Shown piece by piece: positions 28,831-38,217 of a stretch of DNA of 48,540 nucleotides. A program made the translations under genes and the position numbers. Position 1 is the first letter of the stretch. Each line of letters starts with the position of its first letter. A model generated the notes under the pieces. The model worked only from the letters and a program-made list of their open reading frames with translations. It made no database searches and was not told where the DNA came from. The DNA lies in NCBI GenBank assembly GCA_002344895.1, contig DDUR01000051.1:65896-114435 (forward strand). The letters are read 5' to 3'. The stretch comes from Ignavibacteria bacterium UBA2333 (GTDB lineage: Bacteria; Bacteroidota; Ignavibacteria; Kapaibacteriales; Kapaibacteriaceae).

Positions 28831-28989
28831 ATGACTTCTTCATCGCCCGTCTTGAATCTATCTCCAACGCAGTTCCGTAAGAAGATGACGAGCGGGCGAA
28901 CGGAGCCGTACCTGATAGAGGCTATCGACGATGCGGGGAAGTCGAAGTCCAGTTCCTTCAGAAGTGTTGTGGAGACTCTACTACAATGA
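28831..28989 (+). pseudogene. Short ORF resembling the N-terminus of a HipA-like kinase, coupled to DUF3037
   Basis: A 52-codon frame from ATG 28831 whose TGA (28987-28989) overlaps the DUF3037 start codon. The segment MTSGRTEPYLIEAIDDAGK resembles the opening of the HipA-like kinases that usually precede DUF3037 genes. After it the product ends in SKSSSFRSVVETLLQ, with no kinase domain. I read it as an internally deleted kinase gene that kept its start and its stop-start coupling. It could instead be a genuine small protein. The family link is from memory of DUF3037 neighbourhoods and needs a search. Confidence 0.45.
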
Positions 28990-29822
28990 TGACCAACTAT
29001 TCGGCAGTAGCACTCAGATATGTACACGATGTTGCAACGGGCGAATTCGTCAACATCGGTGTAGTGGTATTTGCACCACAAGAGCGTTATCTGCATGCAC
29101 GTTTTGCGTCGAACATACAGCGCATAACTCGCTTGTTCCCTGGCGCTGATGTATCCCACATTCGCCGCGTACTCAATTATCTTGAACAACGATTTGAGTC
29201 TCTGAGCCACGATGTCGACGGTGGATTGCCGTTCTACCCAGAAATCAAAATCGCCGAGGTTGTGACAAGGGTCTTACCTCGAGACGATAGTTCATTGCAA
29301 TGGTCCGAAGAGTTTGCTGGCCTTACACCCAGCCTTGAACAATCGTTAGAGCAGCTATACCAGCGTATGGTCAACCGCTATACACAACCAATACACGCTA
29401 GAAGTAAAAAGGAGAATGAAGTAGCGAGCATCTTTCTCAATGGACTCGGTAGCCTCGCAGATAAGCTCGTGTCGAAAAAGATCTCGAATGAACTTAGCAG
29501 CCATACCTTTCATCATGCGTGGAAGAATGGACGATGGAATTGTTACGAGCCCGTCTCGTTCGATCTTGCTGATAGCACGAGTATGAAAGAAAAGGCCGTG
29601 AGGATAGTCGGCAATGGACTAACACTCGCCGACACCGAATCCCACAAGGTCTATTTCCTGTTGGGCGCGCCGAGTGCGGACCACGACCCCGAGGCATACC
29701 GCCGCGCTTGCAGTATCCTCGACAAATACCCAACAGATCATGAACTCATTGACGAAGCCAACGTTGAAGCGTTCGCACAGCAAGTTGCAAGAGAGATTGC
29801 AGCGCATGAGCGGGAGATATAA
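28986..29822 (+). CDS. DUF3037 domain protein
   Basis: A 278-residue protein whose N-terminal ~130 residues fit DUF3037 (SAVALRYVHDVATGEFVNIGVVVFAPQ, then ARFASNIQRITRLFPGAD). The rest is helical and charged. The function of DUF3037 is unknown; members are often paired with a HipA-like kinase, and a stub of such a gene overlaps the start here. The GIY-YIG-DUF4357 gene follows after five bases and hsdR after that, so these three form one operon segment of the defence island. Confidence 0.82.
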   Translation: MMTNYSAVALRYVHDVATGEFVNIGVVVFAPQERYLHARFASNIQRITRLFPGADVSHIRRVLNYLEQRFESLSHDVDGGLPFYPEIKIAEVVTRVLPRDDSSLQWSEEFAGLTPSLEQSLEQLYQRMVNRYTQPIHARSKKENEVASIFLNGLGSLADKLVSKKISNELSSHTFHHAWKNGRWNCYEPVSFDLADSTSMKEKAVRIVGNGLTLADTESHKVYFLLGAPSADHDPEAYRRACSILDKYPTDHELIDEANVEAFAQQVAREIAAHEREI

Positions 29823-29827
29823 ACCTT

Positions 29828-30679
29828 ATGCCCTACCCCTATACGATACGAATCTTTGTTCCTAATGGCGACCCTGACGGAATTCGCACAATAGAGAAAT
29901 CAAATTGGAGCGGCAGTGGACTTGTCTTTCCACGGGCACTCTTTTCGGAGGCCAAATCACGGACGGAACTAGCCAAGACAGGCGTCTATGTGCTTTTGGG
30001 ACCGCCCGAAGACAGCGGACTTCGCACTGTATACATTGGTGAAGGCGATCCGATTAAGAACCGATTGGAGAGTCATGCAAAGTATAAGGAGTTCTGGCAA
30101 ACATGTGTTGTCTTCACCAGCAAAGACCAAAACTTGAATAAGGCACATGTACAGTATATCGAATCGCGTTTGTATTCTCTAGCGGCAACTGCCAAGAGAT
30201 GTGTTCTCGATAATGGAAATTCCCCACAGCTTCCTTCAATGTCTGAGTCTGATGCCGCAGACGCTGAGGGATTCCTTGCTGAGATGTTACTCTGTTTTCC
30301 CATTATCGGAATTCACGTGTTCACCCTCTCAGAGCCAGCAAGATCTTCGCTCATCGAGTACTCAGTATCAGGTAGGGGCATTACTGCTCGTGGTGTTGAA
30401 ACTCCACAAGGTTTTGTGGTGTGGTCGGGTAGTACCGCAGCGCTACAAGTCGTGCCGTCATGCCATACCTATCTCGTAGACCTTCGAACTGCACTTGTTG
30501 AGAATGGCGTGTTGCTCGAGAAAGATGGTGCACTTCTTTTCACACAAGACTACGTTTTCGCCTCGCCGTCGACCGCCGCTGGCGTAGTACTTGGGCGCAG
30601 CTCAAACGGAAGAGAGGAATGGAAGACGAAAAAGGGGCAGACGCTGAAGTCTGTACAGAGTGGCGACACAGTACTATGA
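29828..30679 (+). CDS. GIY-YIG nuclease family protein with C-terminal DUF4357
   Basis: A 283-residue protein. The GIY-YIG core is visible as TGVYVLLGP (about residue 51) and TVYIGEGDPIKNRLESHAKYK (about residue 67). The C-terminal ~55 residues (TQDYVFASPSTAAGVVLGR followed by SNGREEWK) match DUF4357, a small domain common in type I RM loci. The stop overlaps the hsdR start (ATGA, 30676-30679), so it is translationally coupled to HsdR. It may be an accessory nuclease or a modulator of restriction; the family's role in RM operons is not established. Confidence 0.85.
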   Translation: MPYPYTIRIFVPNGDPDGIRTIEKSNWSGSGLVFPRALFSEAKSRTELAKTGVYVLLGPPEDSGLRTVYIGEGDPIKNRLESHAKYKEFWQTCVVFTSKDQNLNKAHVQYIESRLYSLAATAKRCVLDNGNSPQLPSMSESDAADAEGFLAEMLLCFPIIGIHVFTLSEPARSSLIEYSVSGRGITARGVETPQGFVVWSGSTAALQVVPSCHTYLVDLRTALVENGVLLEKDGALLFTQDYVFASPSTAAGVVLGRSSNGREEWKTKKGQTLKSVQSGDTVL

Positions 30680-33600
30680 GCCTTACTGAATCCATCGTCG
30701 AAGATGCCGCCCTGAAATGGTTCGGGGAATTGGGCTATGCCGTGAAACACGGACCCGACATTGCGCCAGGCGAACCAGCGGCGGAACGTGACGAGTTTTC
30801 GGAAGTGCTGTTACGTGTACGCCTCCACGATGCATTGCGACGCTTGAATCCGGGTCTGGCGGCTGAAGCGCTGGAAGACGCAACAACAAAGGTGCTTCGG
30901 GTGACGCAGCCAGCGCTGGCGCGGACGAATAGGGCGTTTCACACGATGCTGCGTGAAGGGGTGCCGGTAGAATACAAACGCGCAGATGGCACGATCGCAG
31001 GTGATCATGCACTGCTCGTGGACTACGATAATCCGGCGAACAATGATTGGCTGGTGGTAAATCAGTTTACCGTCATTGAACATCACAAAAATCGCCGACC
31101 GGATGTGGTGGTGTTTGTGAATGGAATACCCCTTGCCGTGATCGAGCTGAAGAATGCAGCAGACGAGAAGGCGACGATCGATAAAGCCTACTTACAGCTG
31201 CAGACGTATAAGGCAGAAATCCCCTCGCTGTTGCAGTACAATGAGGTGCTCGTCGTGTCCGATGGGACGCTGGCACGGATAGGTTCGCTGACAGCAGGGA
31301 AGGAGTGGTTTAAGGTATGGCGGACGATTGATGGACGTGGTGTTGAGCCCCCTACTAGCCTTGAGCTGGAGACGTTGATTAAGGGTGTGTTCGAGAAACG
31401 ACGTTTCCTGGATCTGATCCGCTACGGTATTGTGTTCGAAGAAGACGCCGACAGCGATAAGGTGCATAAGATCGTGGCGGGATACCATCAGTTTCATGCC
31501 GTGGAGCAAGCGGTACATGAAACGGTGCGTGCGAGTTCAGTGACGCAGAGTGGGGTAGCACGTGACGTGCTCGGTACATACCATACAAGTGCGATGAAGG
31601 ATGGTAAACCAGGTGACCATCGGATCGGCGTCGTGTGGCACACACAAGGATCGGGGAAGAGCTTCTCGATGTTGTTTTATGCAGCACGGATCGCTCGACA
31701 TCCGGCGATGCAGAATCCGACGATCGTGGTGCTGACCGACCGGAACGACCTCGATGATCAGTTGTTCGGACAGTTTCAGCGTTGCCATGAACATCTTGGA
31801 CAAATGCCGAAACAGGCAGAGTCCGTAGCGAACTTGCGCGAGTTACTTGCCGTGGCCTCCGGTGGCGTGATCTTTACGACGATCCAAAAATTCAAGCCCG
31901 ATGCGAAGGGCGAGAAGATGCCCTTGCTGTCGAGCCGAGCGAACATCGTGGTGATGGCCGACGAAGCCCACCGCAGTCAGTACGACCTCATCGATGGTCT
32001 GGCGCGGAACCTACGAGATGCGCTGCCCAATGCGTCGTTCATTGGTTTTACAGGGACGCCCATCGAAACAACAGATGCCAACACGCGAGCGATCTTCGGC
32101 GATTATATCAGTGTGTACGATATTCAACGCGCCGTTGCCGATAATGCAACGGTGCCGATCTATTATGAAAGTCGTATCGCCAAGTTGAAGTTGAATGAAC
32201 AGGTGATGCCAACAATCGATGATGATTTTGAAGAGATCACGGAGACGGAAGAGGTAGATCACAAAGAACGTCTCAAGACGCGCTGGGCCGCACTTGAAGC
32301 CATGGTTGGTGATTCCGACAGATTGGCGCTTGTTGCCAAGGACTTGGTGGAACACTATGAACGTCGCGACGAAGCCATGACCGGCAAGGCCATGGTAGTA
32401 TGTATGAGCAGACGTATCTGCGTTGATCTCTACAACCAGATCATTGCGCTGCGTCCGGAATGGGCTGGCTCAACCGATGACAATGAGACTGATGAAGAGA
32501 AGAAGTCGTGCGTTGTTAAAGTGATCATGACCGGCAGTGCCGACGACGGACCCGAGTGGCAGCAGCACATTCGTAACAAGGAGCGTAGGGGTAAGCTGGC
32601 GTTACGATTCAAAGACGCAAAGGACCCCTTTCGTATCGTCATCGTCCGCGACATGTGGCTGACCGGCTTCGACGCCCCCTGTCTGACCACCATGTACGTA
32701 GACAAGCCTATGCGTGGTCACGGACTCATGCAGGCGATTGCTCGCGTCAACCGCGTCTTCAAAGACAAGCCCGGTGGTCTGGTAGTAGACTACCTAGGTT
32801 TAGCCGAGCCCCTAAAGCATGCCCTCAAAACATATACAGAAAGTGGTGGTATCGGTACGCCGAGCATCGACATGGATCAAGCCATTCGTGCGCTCGAAGA
32901 GAAGTATGATGTCGCCAGTGGCATCATGCACGGTTTTGACTGGTCGGTATGGCACAATGGCATCGGCACCGAAAAGCTCAAACTCATTCCGTCGGCCATG
33001 GAACACGTCCTTGCGCAAGCCGACGGCAAGAAACGTTTTGTCGCCGTCGTCCGCGACCTCTCGCGTGCCTTCGCCCTATGTGCCACGAGTGCTGTAGCCA
33101 ACGAACTCCGTAGTGACATCGCCTTCTTCCAGGCCGTGCAGGCCAGCCTGTCCAAGAGTGCGTCGCCCAGTGGCAGAGATCCTGATGACATCGACGCTGC
33201 GGTACGTCAGCTTGTTGACCGCGCCATCGCCCCTGATGGCGAAATGATCGACGTCTTCACAGCTGCCGGCCTCAAGAAACCCGACATCAGCATTCTCTCT
33301 GATAGCTTCTTGGCCGAGGTTAGGGGACTCAAGCACAAACACGTCGCCGCCGAATTGCTGGCCAAACTTTTGAAGGGTGAGATCAAGATCAAGTCGGATA
33401 GGAACATCGTCGAAGGCCGTAAGTTCTCCGACATGTTGCAGAAAACCCTCAACCAATACCACAACCGCGCCATCGCAACGGCAGAGATTATTGAAGAGCT
33501 TATTAAACTCGCCGAAGAGATCCGAGCTGCAAAAGAGCGCGGCGAAAAGCTTGGTCTGAACGACGACGAACTTGCCTTCTACGACGCCCTAGGCGAGAAC

Positions 33601-33837
33601 ACCAGCGCCATCGAACTCATGGGCGATGATAAACTTAAGGTCATTGCCACCGAGCTTGTTACACAGGTACGAAAGAACGTTACCATCGACTGGAACCTTC
33701 GAACACAAGCCCGTGCCAAGATCAAGGTGCTTGTAAAGCGCATCCTCCGCAAACACGGCTATCCGCCGGACTTGCAGGATGCAGCCACGCAATTAGTGCT
33801 GCGGCAAGCAGAGGTGTTGTGTGCGGGGTGGGTGTGA
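30676..33837 (+). CDS. hsdR: Type I restriction-modification system, restriction/translocase subunit HsdR
   Basis: HsdR drives ATP-dependent DNA translocation and cleaves unmethylated DNA as part of the R2M2S complex. The start at ATG 30676 is set by the ATGA overlap and by the matching dead copy at 26904. The 1053-residue protein has an N-terminal PD-(D/E)xK nuclease (D143 in RRPDVVVF, then IELKN at residues 156-160), Walker A GSGKS at 325-329, DEAH at 429-432, IGFTGTP and the later helicase motifs (VRDMWLTGFDAPCL, QAIARVNR), then a helical C-terminus. All key residues are intact. Confidence 0.96.
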   Translation: MSLTESIVEDAALKWFGELGYAVKHGPDIAPGEPAAERDEFSEVLLRVRLHDALRRLNPGLAAEALEDATTKVLRVTQPALARTNRAFHTMLREGVPVEYKRADGTIAGDHALLVDYDNPANNDWLVVNQFTVIEHHKNRRPDVVVFVNGIPLAVIELKNAADEKATIDKAYLQLQTYKAEIPSLLQYNEVLVVSDGTLARIGSLTAGKEWFKVWRTIDGRGVEPPTSLELETLIKGVFEKRRFLDLIRYGIVFEEDADSDKVHKIVAGYHQFHAVEQAVHETVRASSVTQSGVARDVLGTYHTSAMKDGKPGDHRIGVVWHTQGSGKSFSMLFYAARIARHPAMQNPTIVVLTDRNDLDDQLFGQFQRCHEHLGQMPKQAESVANLRELLAVASGGVIFTTIQKFKPDAKGEKMPLLSSRANIVVMADEAHRSQYDLIDGLARNLRDALPNASFIGFTGTPIETTDANTRAIFGDYISVYDIQRAVADNATVPIYYESRIAKLKLNEQVMPTIDDDFEEITETEEVDHKERLKTRWAALEAMVGDSDRLALVAKDLVEHYERRDEAMTGKAMVVCMSRRICVDLYNQIIALRPEWAGSTDDNETDEEKKSCVVKVIMTGSADDGPEWQQHIRNKERRGKLALRFKDAKDPFRIVIVRDMWLTGFDAPCLTTMYVDKPMRGHGLMQAIARVNRVFKDKPGGLVVDYLGLAEPLKHALKTYTESGGIGTPSIDMDQAIRALEEKYDVASGIMHGFDWSVWHNGIGTEKLKLIPSAMEHVLAQADGKKRFVAVVRDLSRAFALCATSAVANELRSDIAFFQAVQASLSKSASPSGRDPDDIDAAVRQLVDRAIAPDGEMIDVFTAAGLKKPDISILSDSFLAEVRGLKHKHVAAELLAKLLKGEIKIKSDRNIVEGRKFSDMLQKTLNQYHNRAIATAEIIEELIKLAEEIRAAKERGEKLGLNDDELAFYDALGENTSAIELMGDDKLKVIATELVTQVRKNVTIDWNLRTQARAKIKVLVKRILRKHGYPPDLQDAATQLVLRQAEVLCAGWV

Positions 33838-33884
33838 GTCATTATTACTATGTAGTACGGAGCGAAAAGAGTCCCCGACACTTC

Positions 33885-34466
33885 TCAGACACGTCCCTTC
33901 TCCATAATTCGTGCGCGTAACCTACTCAGCGACTGAGGTTTGATGCCCAGAAAACTCGCAAGCTGATGCTGGGGTACACGTTGAATCAGATCCGGTCGTT
34001 GTTCGAGCAACTTGAGATATCGCTGTTCCGGTGACGACGTTTTAAACTGGTCAAAGTCGACCTGTTGTTTTGCCAGCAACTCCTCCGATAACTTCCGACA
34101 CATAATGTCGAACTTCGGGAACTTGCGATTCGTCTCTTCAGACATCTCGGCCGTTGTAATCGTTAAATGCGAATCTTCCACGCAGCTTACATAGTATTCA
34201 GACGGTGTCTCACGTACAACACAATGTGGCGTAAAACTATCCATCTCGGTGTAAAACGCTGTCGTACGCTCCTCACCATCAATAACGTAGTATGTGCGAA
34301 CACATCCCTTTAACACAAAAAAACTCTTACTCGATCGTTCACCTTCGTGCAACAATATTGTCCCCTTCTTCGCAGAATGAAAGATGTTTAAGGACAGAAG
34401 GACGTTTCTCTCCTCATCATTGAGAGAGATGTACCTCTCGATAAACTCAAACAGTGTGTTTGTCAT
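33885..34466 (-). CDS. Crp/Fnr-family transcriptional regulator
   Basis: A 193-residue regulator (start ATG 34466; an upstream in-frame start at 34520 adds an unlikely leader). The N-terminal cyclic-nucleotide-binding beta roll is seen as AKKGTILLHEGERSSKSFFVLKG and a C-terminal helix-turn-helix as VPQHQLASFLGIKPQSLSRLRARI. This compact form is common in Bacteroidota. Its ligand and targets are unknown. The gene is convergent with hsdR and marks the right border of the defence island. Confidence 0.88.
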   Translation of the reverse strand: MTNTLFEFIERYISLNDEERNVLLSLNIFHSAKKGTILLHEGERSSKSFFVLKGCVRTYYVIDGEERTTAFYTEMDSFTPHCVVRETPSEYYVSCVEDSHLTITTAEMSEETNRKFPKFDIMCRKLSEELLAKQQVDFDQFKTSSPEQRYLKLLEQRPDLIQRVPQHQLASFLGIKPQSLSRLRARIMEKGRV

Positions 34467-34616
34467 CGTACGTCCGGCATCCGTAAAAGCAGGCTTGTGA
34501 GGGAGAACAATCAGGCACAAAGATAGCTGAAGTTGACGCGGCCGAACGCCCCTCTCCTACACGTAATACGCATCGTCTGCTGCCCAATCAGCGCTCAATG
34601 ACGTGCCGTTCTCCCA

Positions 34617-35351
34617 CTACGACCCAAACAACAGTGATACCGTGAACATCAAACGGGTTAAGGGGTACTCCGTGGATATCAATGGACCGCTACTGCCGCC
34701 AAAAGAGTATGCGCTCATGATGTCGGTCATAAAATCGTGCTGAATCATCAGTGATCCTCGTAAGGACCATTGTTCGGAAAGAACAACATCGCCGGCCGCC
34801 ATGGCAGTGATTCCCATAATGATTGAATCGTCAGATCCTGCAGACACAGAAGTGGTTGGAACGTGAACTTCCTGTCCCTCGACAGCTGCGCTTACTCCAA
34901 CGGCCGAGCTGGTAATCTCACCGTCAAGCCCCGTCCTGAATCCCATGTGACCGCCAATACCAAACATGGTCCGGAGGTCATCGTTCACAACCTTACGCGC
35001 CGTGAACATGAGAGGCAGTTCTACGAGTGTGGCAACCGTATGAGCGGTGGCGTTGACGATGTAGTCCTCACCGTTTTGGCGGGTCGTGTAGATAACTGAT
35101 TGAGAAACAGACGCAGTGCGGATATTGGGATCAATCTGTAGCCCTAGCCTGTCCGTAAATCCAGCTCCGGCAGTAATTCCGTAGGTGAAGCCAAGCCCGT
35201 TGGACGAAGACGTCACGGAACCGGTTTGTTCGCCTCCCTCAAGCGTAACGGCTACTCCGGCCCGGGGTCCAACATAGGTGCTGGTGCAGCCGGTGCTGAA
35301 CACAGCGGTAACGCCAACCATAAGGAGTAAAATTCCATGAATGTAGAGCAT
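34617..35351 (-). CDS. Outer-membrane lipoprotein with beta-barrel-like repeats (hypothetical)
   Basis: The start at ATG 35351 gives a lipoprotein signal with lipobox FSTGC; the frame start at 35447 adds 32 unlikely residues. The ~220-residue mature part is rich in Gly and aromatic residues in alternating strands (FTYGITAGAGFTDRLGLQID, MFGIGGHMGFRTGL, LRGSLMIQHDFM), ending MFTVSLLFGS, as in outer-membrane porin-like or PorT-like proteins. A Cys-anchored barrel is unusual, so the Cys may not be lipidated. No specific family recognised. Confidence 0.7.
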   Translation of the reverse strand: MLYIHGILLLMVGVTAVFSTGCTSTYVGPRAGVAVTLEGGEQTGSVTSSSNGLGFTYGITAGAGFTDRLGLQIDPNIRTASVSQSVIYTTRQNGEDYIVNATAHTVATLVELPLMFTARKVVNDDLRTMFGIGGHMGFRTGLDGEITSSAVGVSAAVEGQEVHVPTTSVSAGSDDSIIMGITAMAAGDVVLSEQWSLRGSLMIQHDFMTDIMSAYSFGGSSGPLISTEYPLTRLMFTVSLLFGS

Positions 35352-35550
35352 GGTGGCGTTTGAGTGTTTGAATGAGCTGGTGTGGAGATCAGGTCTTCTT
35401 CTGAATGGGAAAAGGCGAATCTCGAAATTGTATGTAGAGCTCATCAACGTTTCACCGGAGACACCCTATATCGAGGACGGAAACTACAGCACAGCTGTAT
35501 GCGGAGCAAACACTGTCAACGCCCCGGAAGATGTTCCACTTGGCAAGGAC

Positions 35551-35685
35551 AACACAGTCACGATGCTCGGCAGGGAGGAGGTGAAGATCCTCAATTTGAC
35601 TGACTCGACGCTAAAGCTTCACCCATATATAAATGAAATGACGAGTGCCATGATGTATGCAGTTGAGTATCAGCGAATTCGATGA
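35551..35685 (+). pseudogene. Fragment of an RIR-tail lipoprotein gene
   Basis: The last 44 codons (TVTMLGREEVKILNLTDSTL through VEYQRIR) match the C-terminal half of the small lipoproteins ending at 42754 and 46678. Upstream of 35551 the frame continues to 35350 but no longer resembles the family and overlaps the divergent gene, so the signal peptide and N-terminal half are missing. The bases after the stop (GATGGCGG) are also shared with the other copies. Confidence 0.6.
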
Positions 35686-35823
35686 GATGGCGGAATTCTG
35701 CGCTCCAGTTTGATCGCAACTGTTTGATGGAAAATACCATGGAGCGATCGACGATGTGCAGTTGTCACTTTCTCCTATCTTCGTTCTTCGTGACAGTGCT
35801 AAAAGACGAAGGGGGAAAACGAG

Positions 35824-36495
35824 ATGGGACCTAGATCTGCGATCGAAATGATTGCTCTACTCGGGACTCTATTGGCACTTGTAAGCAGTTGTGCTGATGA
35901 GAAGCCAGCAATACATCGCCTATCTAATCTTGCCTGCGAGATGTCGCTGGATAGTGTGAACTACAAGGCACTTGCACAACGAGAGCATAGTAGTACGATA
36001 GTGTGGAGTAACCCAACATTGGACGTTCCTTTGGGAGTGGAATACGTAAAGCGAGCACGGTACATCTATGCAAGTACGTTTCGTGCAGAAGAGCAAGTGC
36101 GATTCGATACCCTCACACTTCGTACAGAGACGGGTAGTCAGATGTATAAGACACTCATGTATGTCCACAGTGAATATTCGGGAGAGATGATTTTCTACCT
36201 CATATCACCTATACAGTTTAATGATGAGCCAAGTACGCCCGCATCATTCCTGTTGTACAGCGCCCAAGGACCTTCGATCGACGGTCCGAGATACGACCTT
36301 ATGACTGATCTTGACTCGGTGACATGTCGTGAGATTCTTGGCTCCAGGATCCAAGGTCCGATCAAGCGTTCGCCGGCAACAATTGAACTAGCTCCGCTCA
36401 CGGTGGCGTTTCATCCAAATGAACTGCTTCTACGGAGTCGAATCAACGGTGTAGAACTGCGCCTTTATGCACATTGGACGAAGGTTGTCTACTGA
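35824..36495 (+). CDS. Lipoprotein, unknown function
   Basis: A 223-residue protein with a lipoprotein signal (lipobox LVSSC, Cys at about residue 23) and AAGGGGG as ribosome binding site ahead of ATG 35824. The mature part is beta-rich. No family recognised. It is the first intact gene of the array of small secreted or membrane proteins that fills the right third of the window. Confidence 0.65.
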   Translation: MGPRSAIEMIALLGTLLALVSSCADEKPAIHRLSNLACEMSLDSVNYKALAQREHSSTIVWSNPTLDVPLGVEYVKRARYIYASTFRAEEQVRFDTLTLRTETGSQMYKTLMYVHSEYSGEMIFYLISPIQFNDEPSTPASFLLYSAQGPSIDGPRYDLMTDLDSVTCREILGSRIQGPIKRSPATIELAPLTVAFHPNELLLRSRINGVELRLYAHWTKVVY

Positions 36496-36503
36496 ATCCC
36501 AAA

Positions 36504-37421
36504 ATGTGGTCGTCAACAAGTAGGACACAACGACTCGTTATGAAGAACTCTCAGCCTCTGTATGTGAGCGCTCTCCTCTGGTCACTGCTTTGGATGAGCT
36601 CCAACCGTCATTACATGTGCGGGGAGTTGTTGCTGATGGAGTGTGTGTCAGGTATGACGTGCGTTAAAGCGCTAGATCGTCAATCGCACTATGAGCACGA
36701 ACGATGGCCGATGCATGGGAAGAGTAGAATGCAAACTCTGTATACCTCATCCTACAGTATAAATACATCTCCTCGTAATGACGAGTGTCTGCGGTCGCCA
36801 TCAACTAGTGAGTGTATAGACGTCGCACGAAATGGTTTCCTGAAACTTGCGCCGATGCAATCAATTGTCAATTCGTATCAATCGGTGATGATGGTTTGCG
36901 ACACGATAACATTCCCATCAACACAGTATCGCATCATAGCAACGTCATACGCGAGTGGTCGTCAGCTAGAGTTACAAGGATTACAACATAAAGTCATTCG
37001 GGAAACGATGTATACAATCGACGGAATGACGGTATATCCCGACTGGTTGTCCCGCTTATCGTACGCAGACGTTACGTGGCTGTCTTCCTCAGGTGGACGG
37101 TATCTTGTCGCCTCATTTACGCCGTTGGGGTTTACGGGACACATGACAAACTTTAGCGTTGTTACGTTCATTGATACTCGGCTGTGTGAAGCGCATACAG
37201 TACTCCTTTGTTTTGCCTCTGAGGAGGTCTACTACTGGAATCCAAGGCAGAATCTGATTGTAACGCCAACATTTCTGTGGCTAGAACATGGAGAAAAGCA
37301 GTATCAAATGTTACGCACCTTCAGCACAAAAACACGTCGGTTCACACCGTTCTACGCGAAAGAGCACGGCCGTTCTCGACTCGTTAACTGCGTTGTTCTG
37401 GATGATGAAGAAGATCGTTAG
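36504..37421 (+). CDS. Hypothetical protein
   Basis: A 305-residue frame starting eight bases after the preceding gene (ATG 36504; ATG 36540 would place a short hydrophobic stretch at the N-terminus). The second half is beta-rich, with regular polar/aromatic alternation (LVASFTPLGFTGHMTNFSVVTFID and EEVYYWNPRQNLIVTPTFLWLEHGE). No family recognised. Probably co-transcribed with the lipoprotein upstream. Confidence 0.55.
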   Translation: MWSSTSRTQRLVMKNSQPLYVSALLWSLLWMSSNRHYMCGELLLMECVSGMTCVKALDRQSHYEHERWPMHGKSRMQTLYTSSYSINTSPRNDECLRSPSTSECIDVARNGFLKLAPMQSIVNSYQSVMMVCDTITFPSTQYRIIATSYASGRQLELQGLQHKVIRETMYTIDGMTVYPDWLSRLSYADVTWLSSSGGRYLVASFTPLGFTGHMTNFSVVTFIDTRLCEAHTVLLCFASEEVYYWNPRQNLIVTPTFLWLEHGEKQYQMLRTFSTKTRRFTPFYAKEHGRSRLVNCVVLDDEEDR

Positions 37422-37645
37422 GCAGTACTCAGCGTCAACGCTGAGGTTCTACGTTAACGGATGTTGTTATCACACAGTCTCACGAACGAGGGATAACGAT
37501 GAATTGGCCATAAGGACAAGGGCACAACGCTCATCTGCAACCTCATGCTTCGTTCAGCACTTGTCCAGGTACCATGCAAAACTCAAAACATGGTTCTTCA
37601 TTGCATCTGCGATAGATTAGCTAAACCTTGTAGGAGCTCCTGTAC

Positions 37646-38179
37646 ATGAAGAGAATCTCGACGAATCTGGAATGGATCAGTGCCATCACCATTGGATTGC
37701 TGTCGGTGCTCTGCTGTCTGTCCGTAGTTCTACAATATGATAATCCAGTTCTGTTTGCAGGTCCTCTTGAGTCAACAATGGATGTTTTCGGACCAAACCT
37801 AATACTCTGCGTATCGTTGACCATCTGCTGTATCATCCAAGTGATTCTCTCAAAAATGTATTCCCGCATCTTTCTCCTTGGTGCTGTGATAACGTTTGGT
37901 GTTATGGTATTCTTTGGTCGTACTGCAGGGATACACTATTCAGGTCTTGTCGAGCTCGGCTGGTTCTACGTTCCTACGCAACGTATAGAACTGTTTCGAC
38001 AACTAGGTGATACGAGTCAATGGCCCACTGGCAACCCATTTACAACAAGTAGCTTTGTTCAATCCGGTCTGCTCAGTATGAGAATTGAGGGACCAAACGA
38101 TACGACGGATCTTTTCGTTGATCCCTTCACTGCCCGAGATGTTCTCGCCTTCGTCGATAGTCTACGAAGGTATGATTAG
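37646..38179 (+). CDS. Small inner-membrane protein, unknown function
   Basis: A 177-residue protein with three predicted membrane helices (about residues 11-30, 49-68, 73-91) and a soluble C-terminal half that ends in ARDVLAFVDSLRRYD. GGAG at 37632 precedes ATG 37646. No family recognised. Membrane-bound immunity proteins have this general shape, but nothing directly shows that role here. Confidence 0.6.
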   Translation: MKRISTNLEWISAITIGLLSVLCCLSVVLQYDNPVLFAGPLESTMDVFGPNLILCVSLTICCIIQVILSKMYSRIFLLGAVITFGVMVFFGRTAGIHYSGLVELGWFYVPTQRIELFRQLGDTSQWPTGNPFTTSSFVQSGLLSMRIEGPNDTTDLFVDPFTARDVLAFVDSLRRYD

Positions 38180-38217
38180 GATATAGAATCAACACAGATA
38201 GTCCAAAGTAAATCTGA

